Assembly (NCBI GenBank): GCA_031285205.1
Contig: JAITWO010000006.1
Location: 1-63,917 of the forward strand
Direction: 5' to 3'
Source: Methanomassiliicoccaceae archaeon
GTDB lineage: Archaea; Thermoplasmatota; Thermoplasmata; Methanomassiliicoccales; Methanomethylophilaceae
DNA length: 63,917 nucleotides
Shown here piece by piece: positions 27,843-36,674 of this stretch. Under the pieces are notes generated by a model. It did no database searches, was not told the origin of the DNA, and worked only from the letters and a program-made list of their open reading frames with translations. Made by a program: the position numbers and the translations under genes. Each line of letters opens with the position of its first letter. Position 1 is the first letter of the stretch.

Positions 27843-29039
27843 TCAGTAGCGGCGGAGTATCATCGTCACCGCATTGCCACCGCCGAGGCACAGCGTTCCC
27901 AGGCCCACGTCCTTCTGACGGTCTATCATCGCGTGTACCAGTGTGGTCATGACACGTGCGCCGGAGCACCCTATCGGGTGGCCGAGCGCTGTTGCACCGC
28001 CGTTCACATTGAATATCTCCCGCGGGACGTTCAGTGCCTTCATGACGGCGAGCGAAGCTGACGCGAACGCCTCATTGTGCTCAAAGAGATCTATGTCATC
28101 CATCTTCATGCCCGCTTTTTTGAGAACATATTCCGTCGTCGGTATGGGCGCTTCCATGATGTGCTCCGGTATCACTCCTCTTTCCCCGTACGCCTCGATC
28201 ACGGCCATGGGCCTTATGCCGCGCTCCTTCGCAAACGATTCCGAGGATATAACAAGCGCGGACGCCCCGTCGCTGAGCTGTGATGAGTTCCCCGCTGTCA
28301 CTATTCCGTCGTTCTTGAACACCGGCCTCAGTTTGGCAAGTGCCTCTTCTGTCGTGTCCTCCCTGACCCCTTCGTCCGTGTCAACGATGAGGTCCCCTTT
28401 TTTCTGTTTGATCGTCACCGGGACGATCTCCTTCGCGAACTTACCGTTCCTTATGGCGGATGCGGCCTTCATGTGGCTCTCGTACGCGAATCGGTCTGTC
28501 TCCGCCCTCGTTATTTTGAATCTCTCCGCTGTTATCTCGCCGGTGAAGCCCATGTGCATATCATTGAAAATGTCCCACAGGCCGTCATATACCATCGCGT
28601 CCTTCACAACCTGATCGTTCATCTTGTATCCCCATCTGGCACCCGGCATGAGGTACGGTGCCGCGGACATGTTCTCCATCCCGCCTGCGACTATGACGTC
28701 ATACTGCTTCGCTTTGATCGCGTCCGCCGCGAACATCGCCGCCTTCATGCCCGAACCGCATACCGCATTGACCGTCACCGCACCGATCTCCACCGGAAGG
28801 CCTCCGCGGACCGCCGCCTGCCTTGCCGGGTTCTGGCCCAGACCGGCGGATATCACGTTGCCCATTATGCATTCTTCCACATCTTTTGAATCGATGGATG
28901 CGCGTTTAACTGCTTCGCGCACCGCTATGGCGCCGAGGTCCGTCGCCTTGATGTCCGCTAACGCTTTGCCGTATTTGCCGATCGGGGTTCTTGCCGCACT
29001 GAGGATCACAACTCTGTCCATGGGATTGTCACTGTCCAA
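27843..29039 (-). CDS. Thiolase (acetyl-CoA C-acetyltransferase type)
   Basis: 398 residues. Active-site Cys94 is in NAVCGSGMKA; the His motif is GGATALGHPIGCSGAR and the second Cys is in LCLGGGNAV. A start at the ATG 29021 (MDRVVILSAART) fits better than the first ATG. It looks like the bacterial-type biosynthetic thiolase, with no DUF35 partner beside it, unlike the usual archaeal mevalonate-pathway thiolase. This may be a transferred gene serving acetoacetyl-CoA formation. A TTTTATATATATTAC stretch lies upstream around 29052-29066. Confidence 0.9.
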   Translation of the reverse strand: MDSDNPMDRVVILSAARTPIGKYGKALADIKATDLGAIAVREAVKRASIDSKDVEECIMGNVISAGLGQNPARQAAVRGGLPVEIGAVTVNAVCGSGMKAAMFAADAIKAKQYDVIVAGGMENMSAAPYLMPGARWGYKMNDQVVKDAMVYDGLWDIFNDMHMGFTGEITAERFKITRAETDRFAYESHMKAASAIRNGKFAKEIVPVTIKQKKGDLIVDTDEGVREDTTEEALAKLRPVFKNDGIVTAGNSSQLSDGASALVISSESFAKERGIRPMAVIEAYGERGVIPEHIMEAPIPTTEYVLKKAGMKMDDIDLFEHNEAFASASLAVMKALNVPREIFNVNGGATALGHPIGCSGARVMTTLVHAMIDRQKDVGLGTLCLGGGNAVTMILRRY

Positions 29040-29072
29040 TGTCTATTTTATTTTTATATATATTACTGTCGG

Positions 29073-30398
29073 TCACACTATACGGCGATTGACGAACTCA
29101 ACCTTTTGTTCCTCGCCCATCCTCTTCAGCGGCTTTGAAAGATGGCGTCTCGCGGATGTCGGCGGCTCATACCATCCCGGCACCGCCCACCTCGTCTCCT
29201 TTCTCATCACCGGCGCCTTGGACCGTGTCCTGCATTCCCTGCATCTGTATCCTTTGTCTTTCCCGACGGACTGCATCCTCTTCCCACATACGCCGCAGAC
29301 CGGGTTTGATGTCTTCGTCTGCCTCTCGGCAAGCGATATCACTTTCATTTTCTCAACGTTGAGCGTCCTTGGCATGTCGCGGAGCTCTCCGAGGACACAT
29401 ATCCTGTCGCCCGGCGCGAGGTTGTCGAACAGCATCCTGAACTCTTTTGAGGGTTCGTACGCCGCGCATGTCATCGTTCCGTACACGGTTGATATCTCAA
29501 GGAGGGTGTGGCCCCCGCGTATGTGCCTCGCGTATGTGCTTACCGTACCTTCGATCTCATATGAGCTGTTCTCCGTTATCTTTTCCGCGTTCCTGATCAT
29601 GTGGTCGTCGGTCCCCTGATTCGTCAGGAATGTCATCCATCTGTCCGCCGTTTCGGTGCGCAGGTGCATCGCCGCCCTTATCGTTTCGTTCTCGTCGTCC
29701 CCTCTGAGGCCGAATAGAACCGGGCATGGCGTGGAGGGGACCATCGCCACCTTCTTCCCTCTTTCCTCCCAACTGTTGAATGTTCCGGGGAACATCGCGT
29801 CCATTTCCATTATCGATGATGCGTCCGTCTCTCTTTCCGTCCCCCATCTTCTCTTTTCACGGTATGCGATCACTTCGTAAGTGCTGTCATCCGGTTCCCA
29901 CGCCATCCCGCACGCCGCGCCGATCACGCCGCGGCCGCACCAGATCTCCGATATCTTCGCACCGGCCTTTTCCAGTTCCCCGACCGCCACGTCCTTTTCG
30001 ATGATCTTCCTCACGCCTTCCCAGTACAGCGATGCGGGCGGTTTCCTTTTTGACACGACGAGCCCGGGATCGGAATCGTCGGAGCGGTTTCGCTCTATCA
30101 CCAGCGTCAGTCTTTTGATGATCTCGTCCTCATCGGGCTCCCAGTCCTCCGCCGTGCGGAAACAGCAGATCTCGTTCCCTTCTATCATGCCTATCCGTTT
30201 TTTCATTCCCTGTCCTTTCCCCACCCTCAGGACAAGCGACCCGTTCCCTCTGGTCTTCCACGGCACCGCCGGGTTCAGACGTACCAGCCGCGGATTGCCT
30301 ATGATATCCATATCTGAAAGCTCACGGATCATCTCCGTCATCAGATATGAGGTGCAGTTCCCGGTATGGGAGTCGGTGTCATCAATGCCGATAAACAC
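29073..30398 (-). CDS. tiaS: tRNA(Ile2) 2-agmatinylcytidine synthetase TiaS
   Basis: The enzyme attaches agmatine to C34 of the CAU-anticodon tRNA-Ile so that it reads AUA. GIDDTDSHTGNCTSYL at the N-terminus is diagnostic; an OB-fold region and a C-terminal zinc ribbon (CGVCGKRMQ, CRECRTR) follow. I place the start at GTG 30398 (VFIGIDDTDS) rather than the upstream ATG at 30452: a TATA-like TTTATA at 30421-30426 lies about 26 bp before it, which implies a leaderless message, and the extra 18 residues look non-conserved. The longer form would overlap the preceding gene by 4 bp. Confidence 0.92.
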   Translation of the reverse strand: MFIGIDDTDSHTGNCTSYLMTEMIRELSDMDIIGNPRLVRLNPAVPWKTRGNGSLVLRVGKGQGMKKRIGMIEGNEICCFRTAEDWEPDEDEIIKRLTLVIERNRSDDSDPGLVVSKRKPPASLYWEGVRKIIEKDVAVGELEKAGAKISEIWCGRGVIGAACGMAWEPDDSTYEVIAYREKRRWGTERETDASSIMEMDAMFPGTFNSWEERGKKVAMVPSTPCPVLFGLRGDDENETIRAAMHLRTETADRWMTFLTNQGTDDHMIRNAEKITENSSYEIEGTVSTYARHIRGGHTLLEISTVYGTMTCAAYEPSKEFRMLFDNLAPGDRICVLGELRDMPRTLNVEKMKVISLAERQTKTSNPVCGVCGKRMQSVGKDKGYRCRECRTRSKAPVMRKETRWAVPGWYEPPTSARRHLSKPLKRMGEEQKVEFVNRRIV

Positions 30399-30448
30399 AA
30401 TGGTACCAAGTTTTCGCTTGTATAAATCCCATCCGCCTGATCGTATCA

Positions 30449-30769
30449 TCACCTTTCGATCACAACGATCCTGTCGGCAAAGAACATCGTTCCGTCCGAT
30501 GAGAAACTGCCTGTCAGTTTACAAAGCGAGGGCGCGGACGGCATCCCTGCCCCGTAGAAGCATCTCTGCTCGTTCCCGTTGAGATCTGTCAGCTTGAAGA
30601 CCGTCCCGTTCTGCGATGCCGACGGATCGGATATCATGCCCTCCAGTTCCGTCAATCCGTTCCCGTCTATGCCCTCCGCATTGAATGAGCTGACCGTGCA
30701 GACGAATGCGACCGTCAACACCGTCGCTAATGAAAAAAGTACGTATCTGTCTTTGATGATGCTGTTCAT
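30449..30769 (-). CDS. Small membrane-anchored or secreted OB-like protein
   Basis: 106 residues: a signal anchor (VLFSLATVLTVAFVCTVSSF, about 10-29), then a beta-rich domain (LTELEGMISDP, GTVFKLTDLNGNEQRCFY, ADRIVVIER) that resembles OB-fold tRNA_anti-like domains seen in exported archaeal proteins. Not assigned to a family. A TATA-like TCTAATATAC lies about 24 bp upstream of the ATG. It sits between tiaS and the left origin element. Confidence 0.7.
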   Translation of the reverse strand: MNSIIKDRYVLFSLATVLTVAFVCTVSSFNAEGIDGNGLTELEGMISDPSASQNGTVFKLTDLNGNEQRCFYGAGMPSAPSLCKLTGSFSSDGTMFFADRIVVIER

Positions 30770-30820
30770 GACAGTCCATCAGTGGGCCGTATATTAGAGA
30801 GGATTATTACAGTTAGTATA

Positions 30821-30850
30821 ACTCCCCCACCCCTTCATTTCCGGTGGAAC
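30821..30850 (-). promoter_or_regulatory. ORB-like origin recognition box, left
   Basis: On the minus strand a 30-base element opens with GTTCCACCGGAAATGAAG and ends with GGGTGGGGGAGT. This is the archaeal ORB layout: a short dyad (TTCC...GGAA) followed by a G-string. It matches the right element at 26 of 30 positions in inverted orientation. Orc1/Cdc6, encoded next door, binds such sites. The G-string points away from cdc6. Confidence 0.75.
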
Positions 30851-30867
30851 ACTGTGCACCGGATCGA

Positions 30868-30972
30868 TCATGCCGTACCGAGCTGACCCACCAGTATTAT
30901 CAGGCCGGCGACCGCCACCATTGCAGCTATGCAGATGCCGATCACAAGCCAACCGCTCATCTTTTTCTTCAT
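30868..30972 (-). CDS. 34-residue single-pass membrane microprotein
   Basis: MKKKMSGWLVIG, then a hydrophobic helix (IAAMVAVAGLIILVG), then QLGTA and TGA. A positively charged N-terminus, one helix and a short tail are visible. The upstream sequence on this strand has TTTAATATCTG at a promoter-like distance. It lies between the left ORB and cdc6. Function unknown; too short for reliable family assignment, but codon choice and the clean helix support a real gene. Confidence 0.5.
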   Translation of the reverse strand: MKKKMSGWLVIGICIAAMVAVAGLIILVGQLGTA

Positions 30973-31120
30973 TTCTGATACCGTCCGTTTTTGAGGATAT
31001 TGTTTACAGATATTAAAGAAACGCTGTTCCCATGAACCATCATAGGAATAGATTAATATAGGGTCCTACTTCCATGTGAAGCCGCTTCAAGCACACAAAT
31101 TTCCGATGAGGGGGTCAACA

Positions 31121-32353
31121 ATGTACAAATCAGTATTCACGAAACATATTGATAAAAGGATCAAGATCGTCAAGAACAAAAGTGCTCTTCAGACCTCATA
31201 TCTTCCTGAGGTCCTACCTCATAGGTCAAGGGAGATCGACTCGATCGCAACGATAATCGCTTCTGCATTCGAAGGTGACCGACCCTCCAACATACTCATA
31301 TTCGGAAAGACCGGAACGGGGAAGACGGCAGTTATGAAATTCATCGGTAATGAACTGAAAAAAGAGGACCCGTCCGGAAATACATGCGCTTACATATACA
31401 TCAACTGTGAGATCGTCGATACGAGATACAGCACATTGCAGAACATCGGGAACCAGCTTATCATGGATTTTGAGAAGAGGATACCGTTCACCGGGTGGAG
31501 CATCGATAAGGTATATGCTGAAATGAAGAATATCATTGATGAACAGAACAAAGTGTTCATCGTTGTTCTGGATGAGGTCGACCGTCTGGTGGACAAAAGC
31601 GGTGATGATGTATTATATCATTTATCGAAGATAAATGAAGATCTCAAGTATTCGAAACTTTCCCTTGTCGGCATAACTAATTATCTCAAATTCACTGAAT
31701 TCTTAGATCCGAGGGTCAAAAGCAGATTGGGAGAAGAGAAGATTCTCTTCCATCCATACGATGCGCAACAGCTCGGTGACATTCTAAGGGCGAGAGCAAG
31801 CATCGCATTCGAAGAAGGTGTGCTGGAAGAAGGGGTCATCCCATTGTGCGCTGCGATGTCCGCACAGGAGATGGGAGATGCCAGAAGAGCACTGAACCTT
31901 CTGAGGGTGGCCGCCGAGATCGCGGAACGGAGTGGTGACACCTCGGTGGCAGAGGCCCATGTCAGGTCAGCAAAGAACAAGATAGAGATGGATACGATCA
32001 GTGAGACCGTAAAGACACTGACATCACAATCAAAGACGGTCCTGACAGCTATCATATACCATTCCAAAGAAAACAAAACCCTGACAACGGGTGATGTCTA
32101 TTCAAAATATAATGAATTATGTAAAATATTGGGCATACCGGTCCTCACGCAGAGAAGGATCACCGATCTGATATCCGAACTGGATATGCTGGGGATCGTC
32201 CACGCCCGCGTCAGGTCGTTCGGGAAAGCGGGAAGGACGAAGGAGATAGAACTGAGCATTCCTCAGGAAATATGCGATATGCTGGCTGATGATGAGGCCA
32301 TGAAAGCTCTGAAAACCTATAAACCGCCCAGTCAGACCACCCTCTTCAAGTGA
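31121..32353 (+). CDS. cdc6: Orc1/Cdc6 replication initiator
   Basis: 410 residues from the ATG at 31121, preceded by GAGGGGGT; the upstream in-frame ATG at 31076 adds fifteen unlikely residues. Walker A FGKTGTGKT (61-69), Walker B VVLDEVD, sensor region GITNYLKF and the C-terminal winged helix (about 310-400) are visible. The protein binds ORB elements and loads MCM. Two ORB-like sites flank the gene, so it probably sits at the origin it serves. Confidence 0.95.
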   Translation: MYKSVFTKHIDKRIKIVKNKSALQTSYLPEVLPHRSREIDSIATIIASAFEGDRPSNILIFGKTGTGKTAVMKFIGNELKKEDPSGNTCAYIYINCEIVDTRYSTLQNIGNQLIMDFEKRIPFTGWSIDKVYAEMKNIIDEQNKVFIVVLDEVDRLVDKSGDDVLYHLSKINEDLKYSKLSLVGITNYLKFTEFLDPRVKSRLGEEKILFHPYDAQQLGDILRARASIAFEEGVLEEGVIPLCAAMSAQEMGDARRALNLLRVAAEIAERSGDTSVAEAHVRSAKNKIEMDTISETVKTLTSQSKTVLTAIIYHSKENKTLTTGDVYSKYNELCKILGIPVLTQRRITDLISELDMLGIVHARVRSFGKAGRTKEIELSIPQEICDMLADDEAMKALKTYKPPSQTTLFK

Positions 32354-32367
32354 ATCCGCGGGCAGAG

Positions 32368-32397
32368 GCTCCACCGGAAACGGAGGGGTGGGGGTGT
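32368..32397 (+). promoter_or_regulatory. ORB-like origin recognition box, right
   Basis: Begins GCTCCACCGGAAACGGAG and continues GGGTGGGGGTGT, ending on the first base of the convergent signal peptidase stop. It shares the TCCACCGGAAA core and the GGGGTGGGGG string with the left element (30821-30850). The two are inverted relative to each other, about 1.5 kb apart, with cdc6 between them. Confidence 0.78.
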
Positions 32398-33440
32398 CAT
32401 TGTTCTCTGTCATCATCCTGTCTGATCCAGATCGTGGACCCTTTTTCCGGGATGTCAATATCCTGTTCGCCGTCCGGCTCAACAGCCGGCTCCTCAGTCT
32501 TCTCTGCCGGTTCAACATCCTCAACAGCCGATCCATCGGGTTCGTCCGCCGGGTCGGTGACATCAGCTTCCGGTACCTTTTCCTCCTCGTCCTGCACCTC
32601 GTCCTTCCTGAGCCTTTTTGATCGGTCTCTCCTGTACGTCTCGTAGAGGAAGCTCAGACCGATCGCAGAGCCCAATATCAGCACAATGGAGGCGATCAGC
32701 AGTATGATGCTGTTACCGGGTATGCGGTCCGTGTTCGTACTGGTGATCAGCAACTTTATACAACCGAGCCAGGGGACCTCATGGGCCGCGACGGCGATTA
32801 TCATGTCATTAGTGACAAGACCGTCCGTGATCCCTGACCCTTGGTCCGTGTTCGGGCTGTTGCGGTCGCCCATGGTAACATATCCTCCCTCGCCGTATAC
32901 CTGACCCGAGAATAGCGCACCAAGATCGATGACGATTGTTTCCTTCATGAACCCGAACTCTTTGAATGTCAGAAGTCCGCTGAGCTTACCGTTTTCCGGT
33001 TGATTTCCGATGGAAGTGCAATACCACTCTCCTTTGTAATCATCCAGACCGCGGGCGTACCATTTGTGGTCTTTGCGGTCTCCCTGGTATTCGAGATGGA
33101 CGATGGCGCGGTGTATTATCGGTGCCTTGCCCGGACGTTCGTAGATTATCACATCGCCGAGATCACCGAAGTTCACATATCCGGTCGCGGAACTCTCCAT
33201 GTACGTCGCTATGTTCGACTTGGACGGATGTCTGACGATCACCATGTCCCCGGCATCAAGGATGCCCACCTTGGAGTCATCGGAATGCCTCATGCTTCCC
33301 GATTCCACTGTATAGAACGGCGGCGACATGCCTGAATATAGCAACATGCCGGCGAAGCCCGCGATGAACAATGCGGCCACCGCGGCGCAGCCAATGACGA
33401 TATTCCTCGTGTCCTTGTCCACGGAACGATATGGGAACAT
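32397..33440 (-). CDS. Archaeal type I signal peptidase (SEC11-like, S26B)
   Basis: 347 residues. Membrane helix 13-35, then catalytic Ser49 in VESGSM, His110 in PIIHRAI, and Asp192/Asp199 in [12 protein letters not shown], the Ser-His-Asp arrangement of archaeal/ER signal peptidases. A second helix lies near 243-265. The C-terminal 80 residues are an acidic, Glu/Asp/Pro-rich tail, unusual for the family. Removes signal peptides from exported proteins such as the surface proteins in this window. Confidence 0.9.
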   Translation of the reverse strand: MFPYRSVDKDTRNIVIGCAAVAALFIAGFAGMLLYSGMSPPFYTVESGSMRHSDDSKVGILDAGDMVIVRHPSKSNIATYMESSATGYVNFGDLGDVIIYERPGKAPIIHRAIVHLEYQGDRKDHKWYARGLDDYKGEWYCTSIGNQPENGKLSGLLTFKEFGFMKETIVIDLGALFSGQVYGEGGYVTMGDRNSPNTDQGSGITDGLVTNDMIIAVAAHEVPWLGCIKLLITSTNTDRIPGNSIILLIASIVLILGSAIGLSFLYETYRRDRSKRLRKDEVQDEEEKVPEADVTDPADEPDGSAVEDVEPAEKTEEPAVEPDGEQDIDIPEKGSTIWIRQDDDREQ

Positions 33441-33494
33441 ATATTAAAGAAGGCTATGGAAAGACATATACCGTCATCATGGTTAGAGGAGAGC

Positions 33495-33953
33495 ATGAAC
33501 AGACCGGACAACGACACTTATTTCATGGAGATGGCGCACCTCATCTCAAAAAGGTCGACATGCGAGAGGCGTCAGGTGGGGGCGGTGATCGTCAAGGACA
33601 AGCGGGTGCTCACCACCGGCTATAACGGATCGCCGAAAGGCACGAGGCACTGTGAGGAGCTCGGGTGCATAAGGGAGCAGATGAACATACCGTCCGGCAT
33701 GAGGCACGAACTGTGCAGAGGGGTCCACGCGGAACAGAACGCGGTCATCCAGGCGGCGTACTTCGGCATAAGCATCGACGGCGGGACGATATATACGACA
33801 ACGTTCCCGTGCTCAATGTGCGCAAAGATACTGATCAACGCCGGGATAAAGGAGATAATTTACACGGACAGTTATCTTGATGAACTGTCCCAGAAGCTGT
33901 TCGAGGAGACCAATGTCATAGTGAGGAAGTTCGAACCGAAAGCCACACTCTAA
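33495..33953 (+). CDS. Deoxycytidylate deaminase-family protein
   Basis: 152 residues from the ATG at 33495, chosen because AGAGGAGAG lies just before it; an in-frame ATG at 33456 is weaker. The zinc site is HAEQNA and PCSMCAK. The insert [22 protein letters not shown] is typical of the dCMP deaminase (ComEB) branch, which makes dUMP for thymidylate synthesis. Confidence 0.9.
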   Translation: MNRPDNDTYFMEMAHLISKRSTCERRQVGAVIVKDKRVLTTGYNGSPKGTRHCEELGCIREQMNIPSGMRHELCRGVHAEQNAVIQAAYFGISIDGGTIYTTTFPCSMCAKILINAGIKEIIYTDSYLDELSQKLFEETNVIVRKFEPKATL

Positions 33954-33968
33954 ACGGTGTTGTTAAAA

Positions 33969-33977
33969 TTATAAAAG
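33969..33977 (+). promoter_or_regulatory. TATA-like element of the ATP synthase operon
   Basis: TTATAAAAG lies 63 bp before the TTG start of the H subunit. A second weaker candidate (GTTTAAGTAG) begins near 33988. Either would give a short leader. Confidence 0.5.
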
Positions 33978-34039
33978 AATACATTACGTTTAAGTAGAAA
34001 CATAGTTATCGGGTTGCCAATAGGGTCGGGGAGTTTGAC

Positions 34040-34372
34040 TTGAGCCGAACTGACATACTTACAGAGATAAAAAAAGCCGAGGCGGACGCAGCGGCCGCGG
34101 TCGAAGAGGCCGAGGCAGATAAGAAAACGGCGATAGCCAACGCGCGCAGGGATTCCGTTAATAAGATACAAGCGGCAGAGGCCAAGATGCGCGACGCATC
34201 GGAAGCGGCGATATCCAAGAAGAAGGCCGCGCTCGCCGCCGAACGTGACAAACTGCTGAGCGTAGGGACCGCAGAGGCAAAGGAGCTTGAAGGACTGGCC
34301 GAAGGCAGGATGCCCAAGGTCAAAGATTTTCTGAACAAAGAAGTTGAGAGGACCTTAAATGTTGCTTCCTGA
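34040..34372 (+). CDS. ahaH: A-type ATP synthase subunit H
   Basis: 110 residues, almost entirely coiled coil (Ala/Glu/Lys heptads), starting at TTG with GGGGAG upstream. Subunit H pairs with E to make the peripheral stalks. It is the first gene of the H-I-K-E-C-F-A-B-D operon; its 3' end overlaps subunit I by 14 bp. Confidence 0.88.
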   Translation: MSRTDILTEIKKAEADAAAAVEEAEADKKTAIANARRDSVNKIQAAEAKMRDASEAAISKKKAALAAERDKLLSVGTAEAKELEGLAEGRMPKVKDFLNKEVERTLNVAS

Positions 34373-36416
34373 GTCGATGAGCAGGATCGTGATCGTGGGC
34401 AACAAATCACGTCTGGACGAAGCCACGGACGCTTTGTACAGTCTGAAGGTCATCCACCTGATCGACCACACTGTCGGCACGGACGAGGGATTCTCCATAG
34501 GCGCTCCGAGGCCGTACTCAGAGAAAGCATCAGAGAGGTTGCTTTCGCTGAGGGCGGTTGAAAAGGAGTTGAGCATCGATCCCGCCAAGACGGAACTGGA
34601 TGCCCCGTCATCCGCAAAGGATGTACGGGCAAAGATATCCGCGAATTCCGTAGAGGCGATAGGGGAAGAGGTGTTCAGGGTGCTCGACAGGAAGAGCGGG
34701 ATAGTTCAGAAGATCACGGAAGAAAAAGCCAAGAAGGATACACTGACGCTACTGGAGACGATCCCGGTGGATCTGGACCTTTACGCAGGATACGGATCAC
34801 TTGCGGTGCTCACGGGGTCCGTCAGGGACGACCCGACGCAGGCGCTCGCGGGCATAGAGGCGGAGTGTTTCGTATCAGCTGATAAAAAAATGGCGGCGGT
34901 GTTCGTCAGGAAGGCCAAGAGGGATGACGCACTGCGCATACTCACCGATTTCGAGTACACCGAGATGTCCGTCCCCGAGGGAAAGGGAGCAGTGAAGGAC
35001 AACATCGCCCAGGCGGATTCAAGACTGGCGGCGCTGAACGCAGAGCTCGACGCGGTGCGTAAGGAACTCGATGCGCTCAAGGGGAAGCACGCTGCCGACA
35101 TAGTCGCGCTGGACGAGGAACTGTCAATAAGCACGGAGAAGGGCGAGCTCCCGTTGCGCATAGCGACATCAGAACATTCATTCATAATCGATGCGTGGGT
35201 ACCCACCGCTAAAGTTACCGCGACCGTCTCCGGCATGGAGGAGAAAATGGGCGGGAACATCTTTGTGGAGGTGCAGGAGGACCGTTCAAGGAGTCTGCAT
35301 GACGTTGAGCACGCAGAGCCGAGGTTCAAGGAAACACCCACAAAAATGAACAACGGGCCGTACGTGAAGAATTTCGAGTACCCCGTTAAACTCTTGTCCG
35401 CTCCCAAATATCAGGAGCTGGACCCCTCAATAATCTTAAGCATATTCTTCCCGCTGTTCTTCGGCCTGATGGTCGGGGACATCGGGTACGCGATACCGTT
35501 CATAATACTTGGCGCATTCGGTCTGAAAACGGCGAAGAGCAAGGACTTCCGTGCGATCGCGATGATCCTCTTCTTCGGAGGGTTATGGGCGTTCATATTC
35601 GGGTTCTTCTTCTTCGGAGAGATGTTCGGAATGCACTTCACAGGAGAAGGCGCCCCCGGACTCCTGACAACGCTCGCAAGCGACAAGATGGTGTCATGGG
35701 AGTCGATATTCAGCCTGAATTTCCCTGACTGGTTTGTCAACATATTCCCGAACCACGGCCACGGCGTCAGCAAGGTCAACGATGTGACGTTCCTGCTGCA
35801 GGTCAGCATATACATAGGGATAGTCCACATCCTCACAGGGTTTGCCATAGGCTTCTACAACGCGAAGATACAGCACGGCATGAGGGAGGCGTTCTTCGAG
35901 AAGGGCGGATGGATCATAACGTTCGTGGGCCTGGTGATGTTCGCGTGGGCACTGGCACAGGGGATGATATTCGGGAAGGACCTGATGGCAGGCCTCCCGC
36001 TGTACATATTATTGACAGGTGTCGTGCTGATGGTGATAGGCATATCAGTATCGATCAAGAAGGAAGGTGCGCAGGCGATCCTGGAACTTCCGGGGCTGTT
36101 CGGGAACATACTTTCATACGCGCGTCTGACCGCCATAGGCATGAGCAAGGCGGGAATGGCGATGGCGTTCAACTACATATCCATAGTATTGATAGGCGCG
36201 GGGTTGGGGGGCATCATGGGCATAATCATAGGATTGCTGATGTTCTGCTTCCTGCATCTGGTCATATGGGTCTTGGCGATCATATCCGCAGGGCTGCATG
36301 CGTTAAGGCTGCAGTACGTGGAGATGATGTCCAAGTTCTATGTCGGAGGCGGCAAGGAGTACGAACCGCTCGAGATAAAACGTAAAAACACAAAAATCGT
36401 AGAAACAGAGGTGTAA
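34359..36416 (+). CDS. ahaI: A-type ATP synthase subunit I (a)
   Basis: 685 residues: cytoplasmic stalk-binding half with coiled coil (about 215-245), then seven to eight membrane helices from residue 355 on (ILSIFFPLFFGLMVGDIGYA). LFGNILSYARLTAIGMSKAGMA includes the conserved arginine needed for ion translocation. Anchors the stalks and forms the half-channels next to the K ring. An internal ATG at 34377 is a possible alternative start. Confidence 0.95.
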   Translation: MLLPESMSRIVIVGNKSRLDEATDALYSLKVIHLIDHTVGTDEGFSIGAPRPYSEKASERLLSLRAVEKELSIDPAKTELDAPSSAKDVRAKISANSVEAIGEEVFRVLDRKSGIVQKITEEKAKKDTLTLLETIPVDLDLYAGYGSLAVLTGSVRDDPTQALAGIEAECFVSADKKMAAVFVRKAKRDDALRILTDFEYTEMSVPEGKGAVKDNIAQADSRLAALNAELDAVRKELDALKGKHAADIVALDEELSISTEKGELPLRIATSEHSFIIDAWVPTAKVTATVSGMEEKMGGNIFVEVQEDRSRSLHDVEHAEPRFKETPTKMNNGPYVKNFEYPVKLLSAPKYQELDPSIILSIFFPLFFGLMVGDIGYAIPFIILGAFGLKTAKSKDFRAIAMILFFGGLWAFIFGFFFFGEMFGMHFTGEGAPGLLTTLASDKMVSWESIFSLNFPDWFVNIFPNHGHGVSKVNDVTFLLQVSIYIGIVHILTGFAIGFYNAKIQHGMREAFFEKGGWIITFVGLVMFAWALAQGMIFGKDLMAGLPLYILLTGVVLMVIGISVSIKKEGAQAILELPGLFGNILSYARLTAIGMSKAGMAMAFNYISIVLIGAGLGGIMGIIIGLLMFCFLHLVIWVLAIISAGLHALRLQYVEMMSKFYVGGGKEYEPLEIKRKNTKIVETEV

Positions 36417-36418
36417 AA

Positions 36419-36655
36419 ATGGCAGGGTATGAAATAGGAGATGGATTGATCGCGGTCGGTGCCGGCTTGGCTGTAGGCCTGGCAGGCATCGGAGCGGGTC
36501 TCGGAGAGAAAGACGTGGGCGCCGCGGCCGTCGGTGCGATCACCGAGGACATGAGCCTCTTCGGAAAGTGCATTGTGCTGATCGTGCTGCCGGAGACGAT
36601 CGTGATATTCGGTCTGGTCATTGCGTTCATGTTGTTGTTCGTGGGCATAAGCTAA
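36419..36655 (+). CDS. ahaK: A-type ATP synthase proteolipid subunit K (c)
   Basis: 78 residues, a single two-helix hairpin. The ion-binding carboxylate is Glu in VLPETIVIFG in helix two. The first helix is glycine-rich (GAGLAVGLAGIGAGLGE). Several copies make the rotor ring. A one-hairpin form with one carboxylate, rather than the duplicated or triplicated forms of some methanogens. Two bases after subunit I. Confidence 0.94.
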   Translation: MAGYEIGDGLIAVGAGLAVGLAGIGAGLGEKDVGAAAVGAITEDMSLFGKCIVLIVLPETIVIFGLVIAFMLLFVGIS

Positions 36656-36674
36656 ACAAGGCAGAGGCCGTTTC

